Positions 39,658 through 49,039 are shown, numbered from the stretch's first letter. The stretch: 64,000 nt of DNA from Lachnospiraceae bacterium (GCA_902363555.1 CABJAM010000005.1:1-64000), one strand, 5' to 3'. Numbers and translations: made by a program. The notes: a model not told the origin generated them from the sequence alone.

Positions 39658-41328
39658 CTATTCCACTGATACGATATAATAGTAAATGGGCTGTCCGCCG
39701 CATTGCAGCTCGATATCGCAGTCCGGATATGCCTCCTCCACGTCATCAGCCAGCGCCTGAGCCGTCTCCTCATCGATATCCTGGCCATAATAAATACTGA
39801 TCAGCTCTGCATCCTCATCCATCATGGCGTCGATCAGACCCTTTGTCGTCTCGGAAATATCCTCGCCCACAGCCATAATACCGCTGTCGCCGATACCCAT
39901 AATATTCCCTTCCTTGATCTCCTTATCATCGATAATCGTATCGCGCACAGCGTAGGTCACCTGACCGGACTTCACGTTTTGCATCTCCGCAGTCATGCGG
40001 TCGGCGTTATCCTGTGCCGGCTGGCCCTGGACGTAATTGATCAGGGCGGTAATGCCCTGGGGCGCCGTCTTGGACGGGATCACTACAATATTCTTATCCT
40101 CGGTCAACTGCTTTGCCTGCTGGGCGGCAAGGATGATATTTTTATTATTCGGCAATATATAAATGGTGTCAGCGTTCACCTTATCGATGGCATTGAGCAT
40201 ATCCTCTGTACTTGGATTCATCGTCTGGCCGCCCTCGATTATATAATCTACGCCAAGGCCTTTAAATATTTCGTTCATACCATCGCCCACAGAAACGCTG
40301 ATGAAACCGGCTTCCTTGCGTGGACCCGAATCGGTCATCTGCTCATCCTCAAGCTGTTTTGCCGCCAGCTTCTGGGCGTCCTTGATCACCTTTTCCTGAT
40401 GTTCTTCACGCATATTGTCAATCTTCATGCTCGTCAATGAACCATAGCTTAAACCTTTTTGGATCGCCAGGCCCGGGTCATTGGTATGTACATGAACCTT
40501 GACCACGTCTTCGTCATTTACACACACGATGGAATCACCGATGGAGGACAGAAACGCCTTAAATTCCTTCTCTGTCTCCTCCGTATATTCTTTTTCAAGC
40601 ATGACAATAAATTCGGTACAGTAGCCGAACTTAATATCCGCCGTATCAATCTTTTCTGCGGAAACAGCAGCGCCGCCGGTGCTCACCGGGGTGATCTCGA
40701 TATCCGTCTCCTTGCCGATGAGACAGTCATAAGCGCCCTTGAGCACTTCCATAAGGCCCTGTCCGCCGGAATCCACGACGCCGGCCTGCTTGAGTACAGG
40801 TAAAAGCTCCGGTGTCTGGGAAAGGACATAATCGCCGTATTCTAAAACCTCCTGCAGACCTTCCTCCAGGTCCTCACAGTCGATTGCGACCTCCTCGATC
40901 TTTTCAGCCATGCCCCGGGCAACCGTAAGGATTGTGCCCTCCTTTGGCTTCATAACCGCTTTATAGGCCGTCTCTGTGGCGCGTGCAAACGCATCAGCCA
41001 TGACGGACATGCTGATTTCTTCATATTCCTTTATCTCTTTTGTGAACCCACGAAAAAGCTGGGATAAAATAACGCCGGAATTACCTCTGGCTCCGCGCAA
41101 CGCTCCCATAGATATGGCCTTGGCCAGATTCTCCATGGTCGGCTCCCCAATCTGTCCAACCTCTTTTGCCGCTGCCATAATGGTCAATGTCATATTTGTT
41201 CCTGTATCACCATCCGGTACAGGGAAAACGTTCAGTTCGTTGATCCATTCTTTTTTCCCTTCGATCCTGCGAGCTCCTGAAAGAAACATCTTCTGGAGCA
41301 TACCGGCATTGATTGTTTTTATAGCCAC
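39658..41328 (-). CDS. fakA: DAK2/DegV-linked fatty acid kinase FakA-like (YloV)
   Basis: A 556-residue protein. It has an N-terminal DAK2 (DhaL-like) ATP-binding domain (PDGDTGTNMTLT, GARGNSGVILSQ), a central region and a C-terminal domain. In Staphylococcus FakA phosphorylates exogenous fatty acids bound by FakB (DegV) proteins, feeding PlsX/PlsY. The start is GTG 41328, 8 nt after GGAGGA. It is downstream of the Asp23 gene by 42 nt, as in Bacillus. Confidence 0.93.
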   Translation of the reverse strand: MAIKTINAGMLQKMFLSGARRIEGKKEWINELNVFPVPDGDTGTNMTLTIMAAAKEVGQIGEPTMENLAKAISMGALRGARGNSGVILSQLFRGFTKEIKEYEEISMSVMADAFARATETAYKAVMKPKEGTILTVARGMAEKIEEVAIDCEDLEEGLQEVLEYGDYVLSQTPELLPVLKQAGVVDSGGQGLMEVLKGAYDCLIGKETDIEITPVSTGGAAVSAEKIDTADIKFGYCTEFIVMLEKEYTEETEKEFKAFLSSIGDSIVCVNDEDVVKVHVHTNDPGLAIQKGLSYGSLTSMKIDNMREEHQEKVIKDAQKLAAKQLEDEQMTDSGPRKEAGFISVSVGDGMNEIFKGLGVDYIIEGGQTMNPSTEDMLNAIDKVNADTIYILPNNKNIILAAQQAKQLTEDKNIVVIPSKTAPQGITALINYVQGQPAQDNADRMTAEMQNVKSGQVTYAVRDTIIDDKEIKEGNIMGIGDSGIMAVGEDISETTKGLIDAMMDEDAELISIYYGQDIDEETAQALADDVEEAYPDCDIELQCGGQPIYYYIVSVE

Positions 41329-41370
41329 TTTAAGAGTCCTCCTTAATCTTCGTCTGATAAATTACCGTAT

Positions 41371-41727
41371 TTAATCAATGACCCGTACACCTTCAACAAA
41401 TACATTGACTGTGCCTACTTTGATCCCGGTGAATTCTTCCACTTTATAGCGGACGTTGCTCATCAGATTATCTGCAACGGTGGCAATGCTGACACCATAG
41501 GCAACGACGATGTGGAAATCTATATGAAGAACATTATCTTCGATGGTAACATCAACACCCTTGGCAAGGCTCTCACGCTTTAACAGCTTTGTCAGGCCGT
41601 CTTTCATGTTGACCACTGCCATGCCCACGATTCCGAAGCACTCAATGGCTGCAAGACCCGCACATTTAGCGATCACATCGAGATCGATATTTATCTGACC
41701 CAAATCTGTTGTAACTCGACCCTTCAT
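41371..41727 (-). CDS. Asp23/Gls24 family envelope stress protein (YloU)
   Basis: A 118-residue Asp23 domain protein (GLAAIECFGIVGMAVVN; VDVTIEDNVLHIDFHIVVAYGVSI). Members are cytoplasmic, membrane-adjacent proteins linked to cell-envelope homeostasis. First gene of the Asp23-fakA-recG run, with a promoter at 41762-41789 and GGAGG before the ATG. It is divergent from rpmB. Confidence 0.93.
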   Translation of the reverse strand: MKGRVTTDLGQINIDLDVIAKCAGLAAIECFGIVGMAVVNMKDGLTKLLKRESLAKGVDVTIEDNVLHIDFHIVVAYGVSIATVADNLMSNVRYKVEEFTGIKVGTVNVFVEGVRVID

Positions 41728-41761
41728 AGATATACCTCCATTTTTCGTTTTTCTATAATGT

Positions 41762-41789
41762 ATTATACCCGGTTTTGGGTAAAAAGCAA
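41762..41789 (-). promoter_or_regulatory. Promoter of Asp23-fakA-recG
   Basis: -35 TTGCTT (41784-41789), 16-nt spacer, -10 TATAAT (41762-41767) on the - strand. Confidence 0.65.
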
Positions 41790-41851
41790 ACTGTTATTTT
41801 TGGATTATTTTACAATTTTCATTTTTTTTGAAAAATAATAATGTTTTTCCC

Positions 41852-41880
41852 TTGCATTTATATATTCTTTCTGTTAAAAT
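41852..41880 (+). promoter_or_regulatory. Promoter of rpmB
   Basis: -35 TTGCAT (41852-41857), 17-nt spacer, -10 TAAAAT (41875-41880). Confidence 0.65.
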
Positions 41881-41932
41881 GGGTTTGTTGTAAGCCTGTA
41901 AGGGTTAATATCACTCAAGGAGGTGCTTTTAA

Positions 41933-42118
41933 ATGGCTAAATGTGCAATTTGTGATAAAGGAGCTCACTTCGGAATCCAGGTGTCTCACTCACATAGAAG
42001 AAACAACAAAATGTGGAAATCCAACATTAAGAAAGTGAAAGTAAACATCAATGGCGCTGCAAAGAAGATGTACGTATGTACTTCTTGTCTGAAGTCCGGA
42101 TTAGTTGAAAGAGCTTAA
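41933..42118 (+). CDS. rpmB: 50S ribosomal protein L28
   Basis: A 61-residue L28 (MAKCAICDKGAHFGIQVSHSHRRNN) with the zinc-type cysteine pairs CAIC and CTSC. The ATG at 41933 follows AAGGAGGTG. It is monocistronic between the promoter at 41852-41880 and the terminator at 42127-42157. Confidence 0.98.
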   Translation: MAKCAICDKGAHFGIQVSHSHRRNNKMWKSNIKKVKVNINGAAKKMYVCTSCLKSGLVERA

Positions 42119-42126
42119 TGGAATGT

Positions 42127-42157
42127 GGGGAGCTGCGAAGTATCGCGGCTCTTTTTT
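42127..42157 (+). terminator. Terminator of rpmB
   Basis: The stem GAGCTGCGA with TCGCGGCTC (one G-T pair) is followed by seven T residues. Confidence 0.9.
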
Positions 42158-42266
42158 TCGTGTGACGGAAGCAGGGGCCGCCTTCCGCCCCTCTTAACGT
42201 TCCGATTCCTCTGGTAAAAAAGAACCGCTGGTAGGGTAAGTGTTCTACGAAAGGTTATAAAGTATT

Positions 42267-42364
42267 AAAGCCCCGCCCTGCGATAAAATCATATTTCCGA
42301 GTTTGGCCGGACGCTGTGGACGGTCTGATTTAAGAATATGATTTTATTGCAGGGCGGGGCTTTT
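42267..42364 (-). terminator. Long-stem terminator behind the polysaccharide deacetylase gene
   Basis: Near-perfect 28-bp arms (42267-42294/42337-42364, starting AAAGCCCCGCCCTGC) enclose a 42-nt loop. The - strand 3' side runs into T-rich sequence. The stem is much longer than termination needs. The loop does not show the motifs of the 180-nt fold-back family. Confidence 0.75.
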
Positions 42365-42376
42365 GATATGTATATA

Positions 42377-43873
42377 TTATATAACTACACCTGGTACGGG
42401 TACGGGGCGGGCTTTGTCGAAGACATCATTGACGTCGAACAGGTCTGTGAACCATTCACTTTCCGGATGGACGATGGCATCGTACATGCGGTAACCGTCA
42501 ACGTTGCGGCGGCCGGTGCGCACGTAATTCCCAAAAATCTGTACGAAATATTTTGCTCCATCAACGTTGCAGAAGTAGTTAAATCCGTGCTGTTTGAAGA
42601 AGTTAAAGCGTTCGTTGTCCGAGGAATACTGGTGCCAGTCACCAAAGTCTTCACCGTGGGGGAATATAAGGATGTCTGTTGCTCCGATGATCGGTACGAC
42701 ACGTTCTTCCCACTTTTGTGTATCCGCTTGCAGGCGGTCCATAGGCGATGATCCACAGTGGATATGGCCCCATGTGTGGCTGGCAAACTCCCAACCGTTG
42801 TCTTTTAAGCCCTGGGCGACGATTTTTGCCTGGGCGACTTCTTCATCCCAGTTGAAGTTTGGGTTATCCTTTAAAAACTGTACCTGATCTTCCACAAGAT
42901 GCGGTGAATTTATGTCCTTATATTCCGGGTCGGTCCGGTAGCCAAGGACGCCGTCATAGCCGGTCAGCGCCAGGATTCCTTTTCTTCCATGGTAGGAAAA
43001 GTCCGGATGCTCATCGACAAAGGCCTCGATCAATGGCACCATTTCGTAGTTGCCGGTGGTGATCGTTCCGTCATCTTCTTTGTATTCTACCGTCGGTCTT
43101 CCATTTTCATCCAGAACGAGCTTGGTTGCAAAGCCGTCGCCGTCCATGTAATGGTAAAAGCAGACGTCATCCTGTGACAATATGAACGGACGCTTGCCTG
43201 GCGGCAGCATCAGTGCATCGTTTTGAACAAATACTTTATTTCCGTTTTCATCCGTTGTCTCTTTTACAAGATCATGTAGACTTATGATGACATAGCCTTT
43301 ATCATACATGGACTGCATGATTTTATTAAACTCGTCGATGGTTGTCATGTATTCATTATAGCCGTCCTTTTCGTTAGCGGCCACCTTATCACCAAAGGCC
43401 TTGCTCGTATCCTTGATGAGGGAGTGGAAAAAGATATGGGTAACGGATGCCATATCGGTCCATGGTACTAATTCTCCCTTTTTAGTTTCATATCCGGCCA
43501 CAAGCTGCTGTAATTCACTGTCTGAATCATAGCCCTCCATGGCCTTGACCATCTCGATAGCTTTATCGTAATCGTACATGGCGGCAGTCCGGTTGGCCAG
43601 GGCTATGGCTGATGTCCGGGCGTCGGCCGGCGGCGTCGTTTCTTCCGGCTGGCTCTCACCTACGTTACCGTTTGTATTTTCAGAGACCTGAACATTCCCT
43701 TTTTTGTTGCCGGAACCACTCATTCCTCCCTTACCGCCATTTAATGACACGATAATGGCCGCGGCGGCACCAACGATCACGATCACCGAAAATGCGATGA
43801 TGCTTATCTTTTTACGGCGTTCTCTTCTTAATTTGCGGCGGCGCCACTCTGCTCTGCGTTCCTGTTCGTCCAT
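42377..43873 (-). CDS. Polysaccharide deacetylase family protein, membrane-anchored
   Basis: A 498-residue protein. A charged N-terminus and one membrane helix (about 23-45) are followed by a linker and helical region. A C-terminal NodB-like catalytic domain carries DD in LSQDDVCFYHY and the histidine motif ASHTWGHIHCG. It would act outside the membrane on cell-wall or exopolysaccharide N-acetyl groups. ATG 43873 follows AAGGGG. The catalytic aspartate pair is in an unusual SQDDV context rather than TFDDG, so activity is probable but not certain. Confidence 0.8.
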   Translation of the reverse strand: MDEQERRAEWRRRKLRRERRKKISIIAFSVIVIVGAAAAIIVSLNGGKGGMSGSGNKKGNVQVSENTNGNVGESQPEETTPPADARTSAIALANRTAAMYDYDKAIEMVKAMEGYDSDSELQQLVAGYETKKGELVPWTDMASVTHIFFHSLIKDTSKAFGDKVAANEKDGYNEYMTTIDEFNKIMQSMYDKGYVIISLHDLVKETTDENGNKVFVQNDALMLPPGKRPFILSQDDVCFYHYMDGDGFATKLVLDENGRPTVEYKEDDGTITTGNYEMVPLIEAFVDEHPDFSYHGRKGILALTGYDGVLGYRTDPEYKDINSPHLVEDQVQFLKDNPNFNWDEEVAQAKIVAQGLKDNGWEFASHTWGHIHCGSSPMDRLQADTQKWEERVVPIIGATDILIFPHGEDFGDWHQYSSDNERFNFFKQHGFNYFCNVDGAKYFVQIFGNYVRTGRRNVDGYRMYDAIVHPESEWFTDLFDVNDVFDKARPVPVPGVVI

Positions 43874-44044
43874 GGTTTCCAACCCCTTATCCTTTGTTTA
43901 GTCCTGTAATCATACAGCCCCTTTGAGCTGTCTTTTTATGCGTACGCATCAATATATTTTCTATTATACAATGCTTTCGCCATTATGTCGTTACTATTTT
44001 TGTAATAAATTCTTACATTTTGGTAAAACTTGTCGAAGCATGTA

Positions 44045-44127
44045 AAAAGCGCCCGGAAAGGTACTTCGCAAAATGACAAAACCGTAGTTTTATCCATTTT
44101 GCGCGGTACATTTCCAGGCGCTTTTGT
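44045..44127 (-). terminator. Long-stem terminator behind the FHA gene
   Basis: Arms of about 37 nt (AAAAGCGCC-GGAAA-GTAC-CGCAAAATG and its complement, with small bulges) are followed by T residues on the - strand. It separates the FHA gene from the deacetylase gene. Confidence 0.8.
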
Positions 44128-44139
44128 CGCCGTCAATGA

Positions 44140-45312
44140 TCAATCCATATAGTAGGTAAATTCATCATTGGCAAAATTTATGCGGACACCGTTTAACAAT
44201 ATATAATTTTTTCCCGGTTCAAGCTGCTCCCCATTGAGGAACGTCGAGTTTGTGGAATAATTATCACAAATATAATAGGAGCCGTCAATTTTATGGATAA
44301 TGGCGTGCATACGGCTGACCGCCGGATTATCGGCTAAAAGATAATCGGCCATACCGGGTATTTTCCCGATCTTAAACTCGTCCTTATCCACAGGGATACG
44401 CTCGCCGTTCTTTTTACGTATCAGATAGGGCTGGGGTGAAGCAAAGCTGACCGGTATCGGCTCCGGATCGATGACCGGAGGAGCCGCCTTGGCTTTGGGC
44501 GCCACATCCAGTGAGATTTCCGGAATATCCGCCATAGCTTCCGGCTTAACCTCATGGGCCGGCTCAAAGGCTGCACTCAGGTCAATGTCTTCCAGCGCCA
44601 TTTTTTTAGCCGGCTCCGGCGCAAAATCCGGAATCACCGGCGCTGCCTTTTCTTTTTCTTTATGTAACTTTATTTCCGGAATATCCCCGGACATGTCCAC
44701 AGCTACCGGCTTTACTGCCGAATCGGCCGCCATAAAGCCCACAGACGGTGCAGCCCCAGGAGCCCCGGAGGCTTCCAGGCTGTCGAGGAAATCAATAAAA
44801 TCCGCCGGGTCCAGTTTTTTATTCTGATTCAGGTAATTAATGATCTTACCTACATAGTCCAGGTTTTCCGACGGCTCGTACTGCATATTGGCTATGAGCT
44901 CTTTAATATACGCACGAAGCGGTTTGGCCTGGAGTCCATGATTGACCGCCGGAACGCAGATAAAACGCATGCTTCCGCTTTCCTCGGAAACAAATACCAG
45001 GTCTGAATCCAGCAAAATAAATTTAGGATTGATCCCCTTTTCCAAACCATATAAAAGCGCGTCGGCCACAGAAGCGAACAGGCCCACGGCCTCCTCCCGT
45101 GTCATCACACGGGTCAGTTGGCTGCGCAGAGGCACCCGGCCGGTCACATCATAATAAAAATTGCGTTTATCATGCTCCGCATAGACAAGCGGGCTGTTCC
45201 ATTCCCCCAGCACCTCGGCGGCTTCATCGTCCATCATAGCGGTGGACGGAAGGCGCAGAGATAATGTTTTCTCAAAGGGGGCCGTATCCATCTCAAATTT
45301 ATCAATGTTCAT
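44140..45312 (-). CDS. FHA-domain protein with DUF6382-like N-terminus
   Basis: A 390-residue protein. Residues about 1-170 form an alpha/beta domain of the kind annotated DUF6382 in clostridia. The middle is an Ala/Pro/Glu-rich linker, and the C-terminus (about 295-390) is an FHA domain with phosphothreonine-binding residues GKIPGMADYLL, VSRMHAIIHK and NSTFLNGEQL. FHA domains read Ser/Thr kinase signals; in Firmicutes such proteins sit near secretion or spore-envelope genes. ATG 45312 has GGAGG 7 nt upstream. The small membrane protein gene at 45354 lies just upstream. Confidence 0.88.
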   Translation of the reverse strand: MNIDKFEMDTAPFEKTLSLRLPSTAMMDDEAAEVLGEWNSPLVYAEHDKRNFYYDVTGRVPLRSQLTRVMTREEAVGLFASVADALLYGLEKGINPKFILLDSDLVFVSEESGSMRFICVPAVNHGLQAKPLRAYIKELIANMQYEPSENLDYVGKIINYLNQNKKLDPADFIDFLDSLEASGAPGAAPSVGFMAADSAVKPVAVDMSGDIPEIKLHKEKEKAAPVIPDFAPEPAKKMALEDIDLSAAFEPAHEVKPEAMADIPEISLDVAPKAKAAPPVIDPEPIPVSFASPQPYLIRKKNGERIPVDKDEFKIGKIPGMADYLLADNPAVSRMHAIIHKIDGSYYICDNYSTNSTFLNGEQLEPGKNYILLNGVRINFANDEFTYYMD

Positions 45313-45353
45313 TTTGATTCCTCCTGAAGTTAAAAATTTATATCTTATATCAA

Positions 45354-45491
45354 TCAGCAATTAAACATGTTATATCCCAGCACTAAAAAGAATATGAGCA
45401 CGCATAAGCTTAAAAGACTGAATTTCATCAATAACATAATGGTCATCCCAACTGCTATCCAAAAAAGTACAAAACCAATCAACCGCTTCAT
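45354..45491 (-). CDS. Small membrane protein, 45 residues
   Basis: Reading the - strand from ATG 45491 gives MKRLIGFVLFWIAVGMTIML and a second hydrophobic stretch ending LGYNMFNC. These are two closely spaced membrane helices with a polar turn (MKFSL). The stop lies 41 nt before the FHA start, so the two may be one unit. The ribosome site is weak (GGGTGA overlapping alternative GTG/ATG starts 9 and 6 nt upstream). The composition looks selected, and similar tiny proteins occur in Lachnospiraceae as I recall them. Function unknown. Confidence 0.65.
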   Translation of the reverse strand: MKRLIGFVLFWIAVGMTIMLLMKFSLLSLCVLIFFLVLGYNMFNC

Positions 45492-45599
45492 GACCATCAC
45501 CCGGATACACTTATGTTACATTTATTATATGCACCAATTCCGGGATCGTGCATAAAAATATTTCAAAGGCTTATTTTTCGGCCAACACAGCTTAAGTCC

Positions 45600-46019
45600 T
45601 TATTCCTTACTCTCCCCGCCGTCAATGATGTCGTCCACAGCCTTCTTTACTTCCGGGTCTTCCTCCGGCTTATTTTTATCCGGCATAAATTTATTCACCA
45701 CATCCGGTACCAGATCGATGATTTTAGAAACTGCGTCCTGAGGCTGGTTGACCGGGATCATCTTTGTGACACCATTGGAGATCACAAGCACGGCTGAAGG
45801 CCTTACCTTGCCGCCCATACCGCCGCCGGCACTGTTTTTGTCCGTTTTTTCCCATGCTCCGGCCGCAACACCAAAGGATACGTCCACAAGCGGAACAATG
45901 ATCGTGTCATTGATGGTGACCACATCGCCAACCACCGTCTTTGCTGAAATAAATGTGTCCATGCCCTTAAACAGCGACTCCACGGTCGTACTGAACTTAG
46001 TTTTTTCTTTATCTGCCAT
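45600..46019 (-). CDS. gerW: GerW family sporulation protein (YtfJ)
   Basis: A 139-residue GerW/YtfJ. It has a central GVAAGAW...GGGMGGKVRPSAVLVI segment and a C-terminal helical region with acidic tail (DIIDGGESKE). In Bacillus the protein is made in the forespore and is required for normal germination. GGAGGT precedes the ATG. It follows the DUF2953 gene by 37 nt, a common pairing. Confidence 0.93.
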   Translation of the reverse strand: MADKEKTKFSTTVESLFKGMDTFISAKTVVGDVVTINDTIIVPLVDVSFGVAAGAWEKTDKNSAGGGMGGKVRPSAVLVISNGVTKMIPVNQPQDAVSKIIDLVPDVVNKFMPDKNKPEEDPEVKKAVDDIIDGGESKE

Positions 46020-46056
46020 TTCTCATACCTCCTGCATTTTAAATATAAACGGTTAC

Positions 46057-47175
46057 TCAAATATTTCTAAAGGATTTAATAATTCTTCGTACATCTTTAT
46101 CAAAAATGAGCTGGCACACGACAAACAAAAAAACGCTGGCCCGCAGCCGCCCCCGGGCGGTGCACTCACCTTTTAATACCTGATTTTCAAAATCCGGATA
46201 TAACTGAATATGGTCGGTATAAACCGGATACAAAAGGCTTAAGAGCCCCAGAGCATAACCGGTTGCCGCCGGATCGTCAAATCCGAAATTTAAACGGATG
46301 GATAACATGGTCGGCTGTAAGTGCCTTAAAATACGGAATAAAAGCTTTTTTACTTTAAGAAACGCCGTACGGTTTTGCTCATCGGTTAAAATCGCCAGGA
46401 TGCCGTTTTTCTTTGCACCAATATTGGTAAGAAAGGACAAAAGCTTATTCTTTTTGTCCGCCAATCCGTTAAAAAAGCCTTTGATCGATGCAATGACACT
46501 TTTTATCTTCTCTGTGATCTGATTTACTATATTTTTGATCTTTAAGAAAAATCTGCCGGCAAAGCTTTGAGCCTCCGGCTCATTTATAGTATGTTCATCC
46601 TTTTGTGTTTCATTCTGCGAATCTGATTGTTTTTGCGCATCCTCCGCAGCCGGAGCGGATTCAGATACCGGTGGCTCCTCTGGCTGGCCGGATATATGCG
46701 TGTCCTCAGAAATCGGTTCCTCCCCGGATGTGAGTCCGTGATCCGGTAATTGCTCCGGCTTCGTTACCGTTTTCGCCTCCAACTTCTGATCCGGATTCTC
46801 TTCCGTTTTCGCATCCGACTTCTTCTCCGGATTCTCTTCCGTTTTCGTATCCGTCTTCTTCTCCGGCTTCTTTTTTGTTTTCTTTTCTTTTTTTACCTTA
46901 GGCTTTTTCGGCTTCTGATTATCAAAAAAAGTAATGCCGGCAATTCTGACAACCAGATGGAACCGTGACTCTGTCGACAGATCCGCCTTTAAATACACTA
47001 GATGAAAAAGCCAGAACAGCTTCGCCTGGGCACAGGCCTTTTCATCGTATAACGCATGGGCCCGGTAACGCACCGGTACAAACACCACACTGCCCACGGC
47101 CAGCAGGAAAAGACCAAGAAGCACAAGAATAATTATTCCAATGATTTTTAATATCAATAAAAGAATATGTAGCAT
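46057..47175 (-). CDS. DUF2953 domain-containing membrane protein
   Basis: A 372-residue protein. An N-terminal membrane helix (about 5-33) leads to a short conserved part. Next come a Lys/Glu-rich insertion (about 88-205) with three 12-residue repeats of the type EKK(T/S)D(T/A)KTEENP, a long amphipathic region and a conserved C-terminus (RILRHLQPTMLSIRLNFGFDDPAATGYALGLL). DUF2953 genes usually precede gerW. Function unknown. GGAG precedes the ATG. Confidence 0.82.
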   Translation of the reverse strand: MLHILLLILKIIGIIILVLLGLFLLAVGSVVFVPVRYRAHALYDEKACAQAKLFWLFHLVYLKADLSTESRFHLVVRIAGITFFDNQKPKKPKVKKEKKTKKKPEKKTDTKTEENPEKKSDAKTEENPDQKLEAKTVTKPEQLPDHGLTSGEEPISEDTHISGQPEEPPVSESAPAAEDAQKQSDSQNETQKDEHTINEPEAQSFAGRFFLKIKNIVNQITEKIKSVIASIKGFFNGLADKKNKLLSFLTNIGAKKNGILAILTDEQNRTAFLKVKKLLFRILRHLQPTMLSIRLNFGFDDPAATGYALGLLSLLYPVYTDHIQLYPDFENQVLKGECTARGRLRASVFLFVVCQLIFDKDVRRIIKSFRNI

Positions 47176-47198
47176 TCTCAGGCTCCTTTCTCAAATAT

Positions 47199-47522
47199 TT
47201 ATTCCTTCATAGCCGCCTGTTCCAAAAACGCCCGGATATTTACATTATTGCACGTCTTATAAGCGTCCTCCGCCATATCCTTAAACAGCTCCATGGCCGC
47301 AGTCTTGCCGGAGGCAATACCGATAATCGTATAATCCCGGCTTTTATAATAAGCCTGCTTTAAATAGGACGCCCGGATTATTTCCGGCATATCCTGCCCA
47401 TCAGGCAGTATGACAAAATAATAATTACCCGGAAACTTTTTAAACTTAAACCGGTATCGGATCACCGCCACTTTTTCTTTGACGGCCTCATCCATATACA
47501 TCGGACGCATCCATTTTATCAT
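47199..47522 (-). CDS. Conserved small protein of unknown function
   Basis: A 107-residue soluble, mixed alpha/beta protein (KVAVIRYRFKFKKFPGNYYFVILPDG, then a helical C-terminus). There is no membrane segment or known domain. GAGGT lies 8 nt before ATG 47522, and the DUF2953 gene follows by 23 nt, so it probably heads the gerW operon. A 28-bp palindrome lies just upstream. Confidence 0.7.
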   Translation of the reverse strand: MIKWMRPMYMDEAVKEKVAVIRYRFKFKKFPGNYYFVILPDGQDMPEIIRASYLKQAYYKSRDYTIIGIASGKTAAMELFKDMAEDAYKTCNNVNIRAFLEQAAMKE

Positions 47523-47563
47523 TCACACCAACCTCTTTACAGGCAGACTTCCGCAGCCACATC

Positions 47564-47591
47564 CCAGAGCATGTTTTAAAACACGCTCTGG
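47564..47591. repeat. 28-bp palindrome
   Basis: CCAGAGC...GTTTTAAAAC...GCTCTGG is palindromic except one base pair. It is intergenic, between two - strand genes. Half of it recurs at 50062-50079, so it is probably a dispersed repeat. Confidence 0.65.
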
Positions 47592-47617
47592 CAAAACGCC
47601 GGACTATGCGGATCAGC

Positions 47618-49009
47618 CTACATTTCCATAGTTATGATCCCGTCAAGCAGACTCCTGGTAGCAGCCCGCTCATAGCCTTCCGTACAACTGTTCAGACTCT
47701 GGCGGATAAAATCCGTCACCTTATCCAGACTGTCAAAGGGCACAGGCATATTTTCAAAAGCCATACTGATCAGGGCTCTCTTTATAAGCTGGCCCGACTG
47801 CTTAAACGATTCGCAGTAAACGTCGCTCATCTCCTCTATATATTTGCGGATATAAGCTTCATCCGCACTAAAATAGGGAGCCGTATGACTTATATCCGCC
47901 GTAGGATTGATCCCGCCCAGGCGCTGCGCCGTACTCAGGGCGCTGTATGGACCGCTCAGCATCATTCCCTGGATCTGTGAAGCATATTTTTCACAGACAA
48001 AATCCAGCGTATCCTCCAAAAGCATATGTTCGCCCAGGTATTTTTCCTGATTTTCAACGGTTTTCTCCAGACCGCCCAAAATATCCTCATCAATATCCAG
48101 GAAATCGCCGCTGTCCACAGCCTTCATATAGGCTTTCAGAATACGGCGGTCTTTTTCCACGTCTCTGTCCGGCTGGACAATGTAAGGTGTGGTTATCAAA
48201 ATCGTATACAGCGTGTTGATCAGATCCAGCAGATCCATGGCATAGCTTAACTGCTTCGCTAAAAGCTGGCCGCCTACCTGGATCTTAACGGACAGATCCC
48301 TGATCTGCGCCTTTGTCACGGCGGTAAGATCCGTCTGTTCCAGTTCCCGGGCAATACTAAACAAATCCTCCCATTTGGGATTCAGCTCACAGACCCCGGG
48401 GGCCTGCGCACACACCTTCAACCGGGAAAAAAAGTCGTCGGCCATATCATTTCTGGCGCCCACATAGCACAGACAGCCATTCTCCAGCAGCTCCAAAAAC
48501 TTCAGCCGGGTCATTCGCACCGGCAATTCGCCAAGCACGGACTGAATCCGGGCATTGGCAGTCTCGACATCGTCCGCGTCATTTATATAGGCCATCAGCT
48601 TTTCCATGAGCACGTCCGCATCATAGTCTCCGGCGTCCTGTTCATACTTAAACTGGAGGCGGTTATAAATATGCTCGTACAAGCCTAAATAATGAATATA
48701 CTTTTCCAGCTCTGACATCATGGCAATGACATCGTTTCTGCATTGATCAAGCGCTTTGACTTCCGCTTCCAACGCGGAAAAATCACCTTCACCGACGCTG
48801 CGGGTAATATCTGTGACAACCTTTAAGCTGTCATAAATGATCCCTGACTTTTCTTCCGCCAGCAGATCGTACTTTTCCGTAAAATCCAGCGCATATTCTC
48901 CATAAGCAATTTTCTGATAGGAGGACAATAAAAGCTGGCTGTAAGTACTTAGATTTTCTTCTGGATTATTTCCGTTTTTCAGATCTTTAATCAACCGGTT
49001 AATATTCAC
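47618..49009 (-). CDS. Large helical protein of unknown function
   Basis: A 463-residue acidic, almost entirely helical protein without signal peptide, membrane segment or familiar motif (VGARNDMADDFFSRLKVCAQ; TLYTILITTPYIVQPDRDVEKDRR). It starts at GTG 49009 after a weak AAAGG site. It is flanked by a rhomboid-like membrane gene upstream (30 nt) and the gerW operon downstream, so a membrane- or sporulation-related role is a guess only. Confidence 0.7.
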   Translation of the reverse strand: MNINRLIKDLKNGNNPEENLSTYSQLLLSSYQKIAYGEYALDFTEKYDLLAEEKSGIIYDSLKVVTDITRSVGEGDFSALEAEVKALDQCRNDVIAMMSELEKYIHYLGLYEHIYNRLQFKYEQDAGDYDADVLMEKLMAYINDADDVETANARIQSVLGELPVRMTRLKFLELLENGCLCYVGARNDMADDFFSRLKVCAQAPGVCELNPKWEDLFSIARELEQTDLTAVTKAQIRDLSVKIQVGGQLLAKQLSYAMDLLDLINTLYTILITTPYIVQPDRDVEKDRRILKAYMKAVDSGDFLDIDEDILGGLEKTVENQEKYLGEHMLLEDTLDFVCEKYASQIQGMMLSGPYSALSTAQRLGGINPTADISHTAPYFSADEAYIRKYIEEMSDVYCESFKQSGQLIKRALISMAFENMPVPFDSLDKVTDFIRQSLNSCTEGYERAATRSLLDGIITMEM

Positions 49010-49039
49010 ATTCGTTCAACCTTTCGTATTTATTGTATT

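Noticed and set aside
42267..42364. Fourth member of the 180-nt fold-back family
   Set aside because: The interior is 42 nt and lacks the GCTCA/TGA/CTTCGC landmarks; a long-stem terminator explains it.
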